The notes under the pieces: model-generated
Database searches by the model: none
Told to the model about the DNA's origin: nothing
Seen by the model: the letters and a program-made list of their open reading frames with translations, nothing else
In this document: one piece after another, positions 46,803 to 57,163 of the stretch
How the letters are laid out: each line of letters opens with the position of its first letter
Position numbering within the stretch: position 1 is the stretch's first letter
Translations under genes and position numbers: made by a program
Source of the DNA: DAINRZ01 sp964634885
GTDB taxonomy: Bacteria > Bacteroidota > Ignavibacteria > Kapaibacteriales > UBA2268
Direction of reading: 5' to 3'
DNA length: 64,000 bases
NCBI GenBank assembly: GCA_964634885.1
Contig: CAZWLN010000014.1
Location: 31,561 to 95,560 of the forward strand

Positions 46803-49800
46803 ATGAAGAGATCGTTACTACTTTTCATAGTAATTTTTCCAATCCTTCACGGGCTTTTGTACTGCGGTGGTAATGGACCTGCTTTAAACCAAACCCTGAC
46901 AATTCCTGATAACATAATCACTCCCGATCCTGTCGGCCTCCATATAGTTTCACCAAACGGAGGCGAAACATACGCACCCGGCGGCAATCTCGACATCATC
47001 TGGGAAGGAACCGACTTACTGGATACCGTTTCCATCGAATACAGCAGTAATAACGGCAAATCCTGGCTGCTGATTACAGATAGCGCCAGCGGCCTGAAAT
47101 TTACCTGGAAGAACAACCCGCTTGTTCAGGGCGATCAATACCTGCTCAGGATCAGGCTCTCGAAGGATACCCTGATGAGCTCTGTAGAACACACTCTGCC
47201 CGAAGACATGATCGTGGTATTTAAGTGGAGTTGCTCAGGTGAAACAATGCTAACATCCTCCAATGGCCATGAAACCGAGACAGCATCGCTTTGGGACATT
47301 GAATCGGAAAGAAAACTCTTCAACAGCAAACTCTCGGACTCGAGTTTCCACGAAATATTCATGAACAGCAATGACTCGCTGATTGCAACATTGGCCGACG
47401 AATGGTACGTAAAGGTCTGGCAGGCAAAAAACGGTGAATTCATTACTAACCTTGGAGCCGATGATTACCCCGAACATATACAGTGGAGCCCCGACGGAAG
47501 CGAACTGGCAGTAGGGTTCGACCAGGGCATACGCGTTTTCAATGCGGACAACTGGAAACTTCGGTTTGACAAACATTTCAATAATAATTATTTCTACAAT
47601 CATTTCTTCATTTGGTCAAGGGACTCAAAGAAAATAATAATACTTGGGCCTGATACGGTGAATATCATCGATGCATTACACGGGAACATCATCAGGCAGA
47701 TTCCCTGTTCAATCTCGGATTGGAGACTGCTCTGGTATATAGACATATCATGGAATCCGGAAGGCGACCACCATTACATGAACAGGCTCGAGAGTCTGTA
47801 CAGCCCTGACGGCAACAAACTGGCAATGCCCTGCAAAGACCTGACATACAGGATCATCGACATTAACACCGGCGCCACCCTCTATTCAATACCCTCATAC
47901 AAGGACAGGAATACAAAATTCGCATGGAGTCCCGACTCGAAAAAGATTATAATTTATAATAAAGACAGGATGGAACTCCGGAGTGGCATAAACGGAGAAT
48001 TTCTTTGTACCTACCCCGATATGAAAAATATTTATTCATTCTCCTGGTGTCCGGACGGCCACAGGATTGCTACGGTAGATGAGTATGCATCCGACAGTAT
48101 TCAAATATGGAACATTGACAACGGGCAGCCTCTTCAGGAAATTCGCCTGCCGGATATTAAGACAATGTTATACAGATGGGGGCCTGACGGAAGAAGAATG
48201 GCAGCTTTCTGTTCCGACGGAATGATCAGAATCTGGAATCTCGGCAACCTTTACGAGCAGGAGGATGTTTCCGACAACAATTGGGCCATTGTCAAACCTC
48301 TCATTTCATCTAAGGACATTGACCTGGGCAAGTCCCTGGTTGGAAAAACCCTGTCCGTTACCGTCGGGGACTTCATTGCCAATCCCGGCATTGTTAACAA
48401 CTACATCAGGAGCATATACTTCGAAGGAGAAGACAAAGAGCAGTTCGCTGCCGAATTAACCGGCAGCCCGCTCGTCGAACCCGGAGGGCAATTACCGGTC
48501 AATTTCTACTTTACGCCTGGTTCACTCGGTTCAAAGAATGCCCTGGTGGTAATTATTTCTCTTGCAGACACTATTAAGCAGGTTGTCAAGGGCCAGGGGG
48601 TACAGCCTGAGATCAGCCTGCTTAATAACTTTATAGATTTCGGCACCGTTAAGGTCGGCAGTTCTAAGGACAGCCTTGCACTACTGCTTCATAACAGATC
48701 GCTCCAGGAAGTGAAAATCGACTCCGTGAAGCTGGCAGGCCCGGACGCCGGCCATTTTTCAATTCCATACACCTCTTATTTCACGCTTGACGGCAACGAA
48801 CAAAAGAAACTGCTTCTGAGATTCATCCCTCAGGCGACAGGCCAGTTTTCATGCACCCTGAACTTCTATTTTAACGGGCCCGGTTCACCTGCCCAGACCG
48901 TTCTCACCGGAACGGGATTCCTCTCCCCGCCGGAAATAGAAGCCGGCACAATCGTCTTTTCCGATTTGAAATGCAATTCTGAAACCCGTTCAACCATAAA
49001 TGTTACCAACAACGGCCAGGATGACCTCATAATTACCGACGCTGCCGTTACAGGCAAAAACAGCGGCGACTTCAGCCTGGAATCGACCAACACGCCGATT
49101 ACCCTGAAACTCCATGAAACTATTACTATCGGCATAATGTACAGGCCGGCATCACCGGGCACCAGTACCGCTGCCCTCGAACTGAAAAGCAATTCTTCCA
49201 CAGATTCGATCCTGGTAATACCCCTCATCGGCGTAAAAGACAGTGTCGCTCTTGTACCGGCGGCTTCATCTATCGACCTTGGAGTGCTTTGCCCGGGCGA
49301 AACAAAAGACAGTTCTCTCCGCATCTCTAACATGGGAACAGCCGTTACCGGCGGCTATGCCGTCGGTGGCGGAGTCATCTCCATCCCTGAAGCAGCTTTC
49401 TCAATCGAGCAATCCGGGACAATGGACCTTCCTTTTCACTTCGCAGGTTTGACCGACGAAGGACGGTTTACATATACAATTACTGTGTTTGATTCTGTTT
49501 GCGGCTACTCCAGGGCCGTCGATGTTACCGGCAATGTAATAATGCCCCGGTTCAGGATAGATAACCTGGTTTTCCTGACAAGGCTGGGCAAGCCCCAGGA
49601 AAAAACCACCAGGATTGCCAATACCGGCGACAGAGATATACTCATCGAAAATCCGCCAGTTCTGTCAGCTCCCTTTGAGCTTATTGAAGGCAGTTTCCCT
49701 ATGGCAGTACCCGCCGGGGAAAGCAGGCAAATATCTGTCAGGTACACACCACTGGATACGAATGAAGTACAGGCAGCCATCAGCCTGTCTGCCGAACCAT

Positions 49801-50519
49801 GCGGCGCAGTTGCGGGTTCATCCCTGTCCGGATCTGGTTTCGTTGCGAGGGCCGTGTTGAAGGCAGGTACATTCGAAGGCTATCCCGGCGACATCGTCGA
49901 ACTGCCGGTTTACCTTGCGGCCGCTGAGAACACAGACAAGACTGAAGCAGCATCTGTCAGCACTGACATATCTTTCAATTCAACGTTACTGGTTCCTCTC
50001 AGCCATCCGCTGAGCCGGACAGAGAACGGCATTTCCACCGTTTCATTCTCCGGCCTTTCACTTAGGGCAACAGCAGGGGAGGAGATTGCCAGGATAGAAT
50101 TCATGGTTGGGTTGGGCAATGCGGCAGAATCGCCTGTAACTTTCAGCAATTGCAGGTCTGACGGCGACGATATTACTATTGACACGATCAGCGGAAAATT
50201 CACCCTGCTGGGTATCTGCAAAGAAGGCGGCGCCCGCTTAGTAAACACTAACGGCAGCGCTGCACTGTTGTCCGTCACACCCAATCCGGCAGAGGATGTA
50301 CTTCAAATCACCCTCAACCTCACTGAAGCAGGCGAGAACAACCTCACTATCAGCAATCTCTCGGGCAGCACCGTAAAACAAATACTCAGAGGCCCGGCAG
50401 CCCGTTACGGGATGAACTCGTTGTCTGCCGACATAAGCAGCCTTGCGGCAGGAACATACGTCCTTACTCTGTCCACTCCAACGGAGACATCCTCTTTACT
50501 GTTCATCAAGTATAGATAG
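46803..50519 (+). CDS. 1,238-residue secreted multidomain protein with T9SS domain
   Basis: Signal peptide MKRSLLLFIVIFPILHGLLY. The order of parts is: an Ig-like domain (SPNGGETYAPGGNLDIIWEG, residues about 40-115) of the same type as in the metalloprotease; a WD40-like propeller (about 125-480) with W-S-x-D-G/S repeats such as IQWSPDGSELAVGFDQGIRV and FAWSPDSKKIIIYNKD; three or four choice-of-anchor D/HYDIN-type Ig domains (about 500-1000; IDFGTVKVGSSKDSLALLLH, LNFYFNGPGSPAQTVLTGTG); a cohesin-like domain (about 1020-1140, KAGTFEGYPGDIVELPVYLA); and a T9SS type A sorting domain (LLSVTPNPAEDVLQITLNLT). Probably extracellular adhesion or scaffold. Preceded by about 290 bases of AT-rich DNA. 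Confidence 0.9.
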   Translation: MKRSLLLFIVIFPILHGLLYCGGNGPALNQTLTIPDNIITPDPVGLHIVSPNGGETYAPGGNLDIIWEGTDLLDTVSIEYSSNNGKSWLLITDSASGLKFTWKNNPLVQGDQYLLRIRLSKDTLMSSVEHTLPEDMIVVFKWSCSGETMLTSSNGHETETASLWDIESERKLFNSKLSDSSFHEIFMNSNDSLIATLADEWYVKVWQAKNGEFITNLGADDYPEHIQWSPDGSELAVGFDQGIRVFNADNWKLRFDKHFNNNYFYNHFFIWSRDSKKIIILGPDTVNIIDALHGNIIRQIPCSISDWRLLWYIDISWNPEGDHHYMNRLESLYSPDGNKLAMPCKDLTYRIIDINTGATLYSIPSYKDRNTKFAWSPDSKKIIIYNKDRMELRSGINGEFLCTYPDMKNIYSFSWCPDGHRIATVDEYASDSIQIWNIDNGQPLQEIRLPDIKTMLYRWGPDGRRMAAFCSDGMIRIWNLGNLYEQEDVSDNNWAIVKPLISSKDIDLGKSLVGKTLSVTVGDFIANPGIVNNYIRSIYFEGEDKEQFAAELTGSPLVEPGGQLPVNFYFTPGSLGSKNALVVIISLADTIKQVVKGQGVQPEISLLNNFIDFGTVKVGSSKDSLALLLHNRSLQEVKIDSVKLAGPDAGHFSIPYTSYFTLDGNEQKKLLLRFIPQATGQFSCTLNFYFNGPGSPAQTVLTGTGFLSPPEIEAGTIVFSDLKCNSETRSTINVTNNGQDDLIITDAAVTGKNSGDFSLESTNTPITLKLHETITIGIMYRPASPGTSTAALELKSNSSTDSILVIPLIGVKDSVALVPAASSIDLGVLCPGETKDSSLRISNMGTAVTGGYAVGGGVISIPEAAFSIEQSGTMDLPFHFAGLTDEGRFTYTITVFDSVCGYSRAVDVTGNVIMPRFRIDNLVFLTRLGKPQEKTTRIANTGDRDILIENPPVLSAPFELIEGSFPMAVPAGESRQISVRYTPLDTNEVQAAISLSAEPCGAVAGSSLSGSGFVARAVLKAGTFEGYPGDIVELPVYLAAAENTDKTEAASVSTDISFNSTLLVPLSHPLSRTENGISTVSFSGLSLRATAGEEIARIEFMVGLGNAAESPVTFSNCRSDGDDITIDTISGKFTLLGICKEGGARLVNTNGSAALLSVTPNPAEDVLQITLNLTEAGENNLTISNLSGSTVKQILRGPAARYGMNSLSADISSLAAGTYVLTLSTPTETSSLLFIKYR

Positions 50520-50689
50520 ATGCCCACAAGCCTTACGGCATATCAGGCCGAAATACGACGGATAATCAGCGCCCCGAAAATACAATCTTCCCATTAACTT
50601 ACTAAAAATAGCATTTCCGGAAAATATGAATGGCAGGAAATTCGTATTTTAGTATTTTTTGTAGTATTTATTAAACTTATTAGAAAATT

Positions 50690-51676
50690 ATGAAAGTATT
50701 AATTACCGGAGCAACAGGATTCGTAGGCAGCCACCTCGCCGACGCCCTTCACGCCAAGGGTTGTGAAATACGCTGCACTGTCCGGAAAACCAGCTCGTTG
50801 AAATGGCTCGAAGGCAAACCCTTCGATATAGTCGAAGCCTCGCTCTTCGACGTCGAAGCACTGAAAGAAGCCCTCCGCGGCGTCGATTATGTCTATCATG
50901 TCGCCGGACTGACCTTCGGCAGGAATTACGACGAATTCCTCCGCAACAACAGAGACGCTACCGCCAGCCTGCTGAAAGCGGTCGCCGAATCGGGAGCGCC
51001 CGTCAGGCGTTTCCTCTATGTCAGCAGCCAGACCGTCGGTGGCCCTTCGAAGTCTCTCGAAGAACCGAACCGTGAGGACATGGAACCCCATCCCATCACT
51101 TCCTACGGCAAAAGTAAACTCGAAGCCGAAAAAGAAGTACATAAATACAAAGGCACCATCCCTTACACCATTGTCAGGGCTCCTGCCGTTTTCGGTCCGC
51201 GCGACCCGGAAATATTAAAGCTTATTAAGACGGCAAAAGCCGGTTTGGGAACCCTGGTCGGAATGAAGCCAAAATACCTGAACCTTGCCTATGGCCCAGA
51301 CCTGGTACAGGGTTTCATCCTGGCTGCCGAATCCGACAAATCCATCGGTGAGACCTATTACATCACAAATGAAGGCACCTATTCCTGGAAGGAAATGATG
51401 AACATCATCAGGGACGGCCTCGGCAAGAAGCATCTCCTGAAAGTAAAGATTCCCCATTTCCTCGTGCTTTCAATAGCCGGCATATCCGGCTTCTTCGGCA
51501 AATTCAGCAAGAAACCACCTGTATTCAATTACGAGAAAGGTATTGATTTCATACAGAAATACTGGACCTGCTCGATGGACAAAGCAAAGGAACAACTCGG
51601 GTACAAACCGGCGCTGACTATTCCCGGGGCCATCAGCGCTACGATTGAGTGGTACAGGGAGAACAAGTGGATGTAG
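50690..51676 (+). CDS. NAD-dependent epimerase/dehydratase (extended SDR)
   Basis: 328 residues. Rossmann motif LITGATGFVGSHLADALHAK at the N-terminus, VYHVAGLTFGRNYDEFLRNN, a conserved serine (YVSSQTVGG) and the catalytic Y-x-x-x-K in ITSYGKSKLEAEK (about 137-150), followed by RAPAVFGPRDPEIL. Extended SDR superfamily of sugar-nucleotide epimerases, hydroxysteroid and flavonoid reductase-like enzymes; the C-terminal substrate part is not specific enough to name a substrate. Its TAG is directly followed by the ATG of the penicillin acylase homologue, indicating an operon. Confidence 0.88.
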   Translation: MKVLITGATGFVGSHLADALHAKGCEIRCTVRKTSSLKWLEGKPFDIVEASLFDVEALKEALRGVDYVYHVAGLTFGRNYDEFLRNNRDATASLLKAVAESGAPVRRFLYVSSQTVGGPSKSLEEPNREDMEPHPITSYGKSKLEAEKEVHKYKGTIPYTIVRAPAVFGPRDPEILKLIKTAKAGLGTLVGMKPKYLNLAYGPDLVQGFILAAESDKSIGETYYITNEGTYSWKEMMNIIRDGLGKKHLLKVKIPHFLVLSIAGISGFFGKFSKKPPVFNYEKGIDFIQKYWTCSMDKAKEQLGYKPALTIPGAISATIEWYRENKWM

Positions 51677-54208
51677 ATGTGGCGCTACGTTAAAAATATT
51701 ACCTTTGTCGTTTTTGTACTTGCCGTCCTGGCGTTCGTGTTAATGTTTTTCATCAGGAAATATTCTGCAAAGCAGCAGGACGAAAAAGAGACGAAAGCCA
51801 CTTCTTTAGTTAACGGTACCGTCAGGGTCTATAAGAACTATTACGGCATCCCGCATATTGTCGCCCAAAGCGAGTCCGACGCTTTCTTCGCCGTCGGCTA
51901 TTGCCAGGCTCAGGACCGTCTCTGGCAGATGGACTACCTGCGGAGAATGGCAGGGGGAAGACTGGCCGAGATTTTCGGCATGGCTGCCGTTCCCATCGAT
52001 AAATTCTCAAGAGCGCTGGAAATCCGTAAAACAGCCGAAACCATATACCTATCCATTGACCCGAAGACAAAAGAACTGCTCGAAAGATACAGCGCAGGCG
52101 TCAATTATTATATAAAAGAGCACCGTAGCGACCTCTCGTTCGAGTTCGGCGCCCTGAGAGACACTGTCGAGGACTGGCACCCGGTAGATTGCATCGCTGT
52201 TACAAGGCTGATGGCATTAGAGCAGTCGCTCAGCTTCTGGGGCGACCTGGCTTTCGGTGAAATAGCCGCAATCTGCGGTGAAGGCAAGGCAATGGAACTC
52301 GTTCCCGGCGTCCCTGACGACGGCCCCTTTGTAACAGACACTTTGACTGATTTGCCCGGGGTTAAGGAAAAATCCTGTTTCAGGCGCCTGATGACATACA
52401 ATCCCGTAAAAAAGAACAAGGAACTTTACCGCCTCCTCTCCGATTTTTCTGCTGCTACACGCCAGGTACGCACAACCTGGGGGCTCCACGGGACAATGGC
52501 AGGAAGCAACTCCTGGGCAATTGTCAAGCCTTACAAGGACAGCACACGCATCGAGGCAATACTTGCCAACGACCCGCACCTGAGGCTCTCACTGCCTGCC
52601 AAATGGTACCAGATCCATGTTACCTGCCCCCAATTCAACGTTACCGGCCTGAGCCTGCCCGGAGTACCCTTCATACTCATCGGCAGGAATGACTACATCA
52701 GCTGGGGCATCACCAGCGTAATGCTCGACGACTGTGATTTCTTCATCACGGGGCTGGACAGCAACAATAAGGACCTGTATATCGACGAGAACGGCAGGAT
52801 GAAGAAATTCAGCTTTGTCAGGGATACAATCCTTGTGCGGGGACGCGAACAGATCGAATACTATATACGCCGCACCGAACGGTCAAACGTAATTTCCGAT
52901 TACCACCTGATGCGCAATCCTTCCGTGCTTCTGGGCTACGACAACGACAGCAGCAGCTACCTCAGCAAATACTGCCTTACGTACTCATGGCTCGGCAATT
53001 TCTATTCGAACGAATGCTCTTCGGCGTACGGCCTGATGAAAGCAAAAACCTGGACCGAGTTTAAAGAAGCTGTGGCGTTCTGGGGTGTACCGGCGCTCAA
53101 TTTCACATACGCCGACATTCACGGTAACATCGGCATCAAACCTTCCGGCATGATTGCCCTGCGTAACAGGAACAACCCCTGCCTCCCGACACCGGCAAAC
53201 AACCCCGAAGTATTCTGGAAGGGAGTCAGCCGTTACAACAACTTCCCGGAGTTGTTCAATCCGGCTAAACGATACGTCATTAGCGCCAATAACTGTACCG
53301 CCAGGGAACTGCCTGTTTACCTCACTTCCTATTGGGAACCGGAGGCGCGCGCTGAAAGGATCGACGAACTGCTTAAGGAGTATTTGTCGTTCAGGACCGG
53401 GTACAGCGCAAGGGACGCCCAGATAATGCAGTACGACATGATCTCTCCCTACGCCCGAAAATACCTGTCTTACGTTCTCCCTGTCATCGAAAGGAACCTT
53501 AAGAACCTTTCACCTGTGGAAAAAGCCGCTTTCAGCGAACTGAAGCAATGGGACTGCCTGCTGTCTAAGGAATCGCCGGCTGCGGCAATTTACAACATGA
53601 TGTTCGAACGCCTTGTCTTTAACACATTCTACGACAATCTGGGCGAATACGTTTACAGGGAATATACTTTCCTGTCGTCCATTCCTACGCGAAAGATAAT
53701 GGAACTGATGGATGAAAACAACATATACTGGTTCGACGACATCGGCACTTCGAGGACAGAAACCAGGGACTATATGCTTTTCAGGAGTTTCAAGGATGCC
53801 GTCAGGGCGCTGATCGTTCTCTACGACACTAAAGACATGGCACGTTGGGAGTACGGGCGTATGCACACCCTGTTGCTCAAGCACCCTCTCAGCGACAATC
53901 CCCTCCTGGACAAATCCCTGAGCATTGGCCCCCTTGAAACAGGCGGCAACAACACGACAATAAACTGTACTGCCTATAACATATTCGCGCCTTTCGACGT
54001 AACCGTCGGCGCTTCGGCAAGATTCATCGCAGACATGGCTTCGGGCTATGTTTACACCATCGTTCCGGGCGGATCCTCCGGCATTGTAACAGACATGAAT
54101 TACGGCGACCAGGTTCAACTGTGGCTCAACGGCGGCTATATCGCTCTGCCCACAGGCCCTGAACCCGATCCTTCTTTTTCTCTCAGTATCGAAATTGACA
54201 GGGATTAA
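51677..54208 (+). CDS. Membrane-anchored penicillin-acylase-family Ntn hydrolase
   Basis: 843 residues. One N-terminal transmembrane anchor (ITFVVFVLAVLAFVLMFFI, about 8-26) and then the penicillin acylase fold: RVYKNYYGIPHIVAQSESDA, the conserved GYCQAQDRLWQMDYLRRMAG, the autoprocessing site GTMAGSNSWAIV (nucleophile Ser about 275) and LPGVPFILIGRNDYISWGIT. The beta chain begins at that serine. Family members hydrolyse acyl amides such as acyl-homoserine lactones or penicillins; specificity not inferable. The first codon follows the stop of the SDR gene directly. Confidence 0.92.
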   Translation: MWRYVKNITFVVFVLAVLAFVLMFFIRKYSAKQQDEKETKATSLVNGTVRVYKNYYGIPHIVAQSESDAFFAVGYCQAQDRLWQMDYLRRMAGGRLAEIFGMAAVPIDKFSRALEIRKTAETIYLSIDPKTKELLERYSAGVNYYIKEHRSDLSFEFGALRDTVEDWHPVDCIAVTRLMALEQSLSFWGDLAFGEIAAICGEGKAMELVPGVPDDGPFVTDTLTDLPGVKEKSCFRRLMTYNPVKKNKELYRLLSDFSAATRQVRTTWGLHGTMAGSNSWAIVKPYKDSTRIEAILANDPHLRLSLPAKWYQIHVTCPQFNVTGLSLPGVPFILIGRNDYISWGITSVMLDDCDFFITGLDSNNKDLYIDENGRMKKFSFVRDTILVRGREQIEYYIRRTERSNVISDYHLMRNPSVLLGYDNDSSSYLSKYCLTYSWLGNFYSNECSSAYGLMKAKTWTEFKEAVAFWGVPALNFTYADIHGNIGIKPSGMIALRNRNNPCLPTPANNPEVFWKGVSRYNNFPELFNPAKRYVISANNCTARELPVYLTSYWEPEARAERIDELLKEYLSFRTGYSARDAQIMQYDMISPYARKYLSYVLPVIERNLKNLSPVEKAAFSELKQWDCLLSKESPAAAIYNMMFERLVFNTFYDNLGEYVYREYTFLSSIPTRKIMELMDENNIYWFDDIGTSRTETRDYMLFRSFKDAVRALIVLYDTKDMARWEYGRMHTLLLKHPLSDNPLLDKSLSIGPLETGGNNTTINCTAYNIFAPFDVTVGASARFIADMASGYVYTIVPGGSSGIVTDMNYGDQVQLWLNGGYIALPTGPEPDPSFSLSIEIDRD

Positions 54209-54335
54209 GAAAATTGATAAAATGATAAGATATTCTTACAAGGTAAAGAATTATTAGATATTCTTTATTATCTTTGAAAAGGGTGTGTAATAGCTGCTCT
54301 CAATATTGTTTAATAATGTATAAACTGGAGGAAAT

Positions 54336-54659
54336 ATGGCTCATGCAATTCAGGTTACCGACGACAATTTTCAGAATGAAGTAATCCAATCCGGCATTCC
54401 GGTAATAGTAGATTTCTGGGCTACATGGTGTGGTTCCTGCAGGCAGGTAACAAAACACGTCGAGGATCTCTCCGGCGAATACGAAGGCAGGGCTAAAATG
54501 TGCACTATGGACCTGGACAACAACCAACAAACCGCCGTACAGTACGGAGTAAGATCTTTGCCGACAATCCTTGTCTTCAACGGCGGACAGCTTGTCGATA
54601 CTCTCGTGGGAACTGTTTCCAGAAAGCATATCATTGAAAAACTTGATGACCTTGTATAA
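54336..54659 (+). CDS. Divergent thioredoxin with WCGSC active site
   Basis: 107 residues, thioredoxin fold. Active site W31-CGSC-R with Ser34 replacing the usual proline, and Lys40 where canonical thioredoxins have Pro40. The cis-proline (P76 in RSLPTI) is kept. In the paralogue 0.3 kb downstream all these residues are canonical. A changed active site usually shifts redox potential or partner choice, so a more oxidising or specialised role is likely, not a general thioredoxin. GGAGGAAAT precedes the start. Confidence 0.9.
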   Translation: MAHAIQVTDDNFQNEVIQSGIPVIVDFWATWCGSCRQVTKHVEDLSGEYEGRAKMCTMDLDNNQQTAVQYGVRSLPTILVFNGGQLVDTLVGTVSRKHIIEKLDDLV

Positions 54660-54966
54660 AGAGTGATTTCAATGCACCATATGACAGAAGTGCTGGCCCA
54701 TACAATTTGCAATAGCGCTGTTTTTGACAACATAAGAAATGAAGGGGCTGAACAGGGCCTTTCCTCACACTTCTGCCGGCAATTTGAAGCATACTGAACA
54801 ATACGGATACAATGCTGTGCATAAATGATAAATGACTGGGTATCCGGAAATATTTTTTTTGAGCAATAATAATTATTAAAAAATATTTATTATTTTTGAT
54901 AAAAATGTATTATTAATTATAAGCAATTATTATAGTATAGAGTATTAAAAAAAACAGGAGAAGAAT
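54660..54966. other. Intergenic region between the two thioredoxins
   Basis: 307 bases. Contains CAGAAGTG (near 54684) and CACTTCTG (near 54768), with GGCCC/GGGCC just inside, which can pair to a long-range stem of about 13 bp. A 41-codon frame (54672-54797, MHHMTEVLAHTICNSAVFDN) runs through it in the same frame as the upstream thioredoxin after its stop; not convincing. The last 120 bases are very AT-rich and probably contain the trxA promoter. Confidence 0.4.
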
Positions 54967-55293
54967 ATGGCTCATCCAACTCATGTAACAGACGACACCT
55001 TTCAGGACGAAGTAATCAAATCCCCCGTACCGGTAATAGTAGATTTCTGGGCAACATGGTGTGGCCCATGCAGGCAGATTGCACCTCACATCGAGGACCT
55101 GGCAAACGAATACGAAGGCAAAGCTAAGATGTGCAAATTAGACGTTGACAACAACCAGCAGACCGCCATTCAATACGGCATCAGGTCGATCCCCACTCTG
55201 TTAATCTTCAACGGAGGCCAACTCGTCGATACCATCGTCGGAGCAGTACCGAAACAGCATATAGCAGATAAACTCAAAAATTACATAAATTAA
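54967..55293 (+). CDS. trxA: Thioredoxin (canonical)
   Basis: 108 residues. Active site WCGPCR (C32, C35), Pro40, cis-Pro76 in RSIPTL, Asp26 in VDFWA. General thiol-disulfide reductase. AGGAGAAGAAT before ATG. About 65% like the divergent thioredoxin upstream (shared start MAH, VTDD, VIVDFWATWCG, DNNQQTA, FNGGQLVDT), so one arose from the other by duplication. Followed by a strong terminator. Confidence 0.95.
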   Translation: MAHPTHVTDDTFQDEVIKSPVPVIVDFWATWCGPCRQIAPHIEDLANEYEGKAKMCKLDVDNNQQTAIQYGIRSIPTLLIFNGGQLVDTIVGAVPKQHIADKLKNYIN

Positions 55294-55312
55294 TAGTATG
55301 TTTTGAAACATT

Positions 55313-55356
55313 ATGCCATATCACGAATCTCAAAGAGTTGGTGATATGGCATTTTT
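55313..55356 (+). terminator. Intrinsic terminator after trxA
   Basis: ATGCCATATCAC (55313-55324) pairs perfectly with GTGATATGGCAT (55341-55352), followed by a T-run. Confidence 0.92.
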
Positions 55357-55377
55357 ATTAATATCAAGGAGACACCG

Positions 55378-55674
55378 ATGACGGCTCCCCAGACACTAAG
55401 CCGGGAACAAACCGCACTCATGATGGAGTCTTTACCGTTCTGGAAAGCCGAAGGCAGCGCCATCGTCAGGGAAATAGCCGCTGCCGGGTTCGTGCCTGTC
55501 GTGGCCATTGTCAATGCCGTTGCAGTCCTGGCAGAAAAACACGGACACTATCCCGACCTGCTGATTTACGGCTGGAATAAACTGAGGATCACCATTACCA
55601 CACACGACAGAGGCAGCCTTACTGACCTCGATTTCAGGCTCGCAGGTGAAATTGAAAACCTGGGCCTGTTCTGA
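55378..55674 (+). CDS. Pterin-4a-carbinolamine dehydratase
   Basis: 98 residues, full length. Begins after AAGGAGACACCG. The family block is AVLAEKHGHYPDLLIYGWNK then LRITITTHDRGSLTDLDFRL, matching the consensus E-K-x-x-H-H-P and T-H-x-x-G-L-T-x-x-D. The first catalytic histidine and the TH histidine are present, but the second histidine of HHP reads tyrosine (HYP). The enzyme recycles 4a-hydroxytetrahydrobiopterin after aromatic amino acid hydroxylation and can also act as a transcription cofactor in eukaryotes. No hydroxylase in the window. Small cytoplasmic protein between trxA and eno. Confidence 0.87.
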   Translation: MTAPQTLSREQTALMMESLPFWKAEGSAIVREIAAAGFVPVVAIVNAVAVLAEKHGHYPDLLIYGWNKLRITITTHDRGSLTDLDFRLAGEIENLGLF

Positions 55675-55705
55675 TATAGAAATTTGAAGTTTGTTAAACA
55701 TATAA

Positions 55706-57004
<1,299 letters not shown>

Positions 57005-57028
57005 TTGTAGTGTGTTGATAATTATCAT

Positions 57029-57067
57029 CGGACGCCGGTCATTATTCCGGCGTCCGGTTTTTTTTTC
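57029..57067 (+). terminator. Intrinsic terminator after eno
   Basis: CGGACGCCGG and CCGGCGTCCG form a perfect ten-base stem with an eight-base loop, followed by nine or more Ts. Confidence 0.95.
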
Positions 57068-57163
57068 ACGATTTCTTTGATTATTAACCAATTATTTATA
57101 ATTTAGGTTTTTACAATTAATTGACAGGTATTGTTTTTGTTAAACTTATAAATTTTTAACAAC

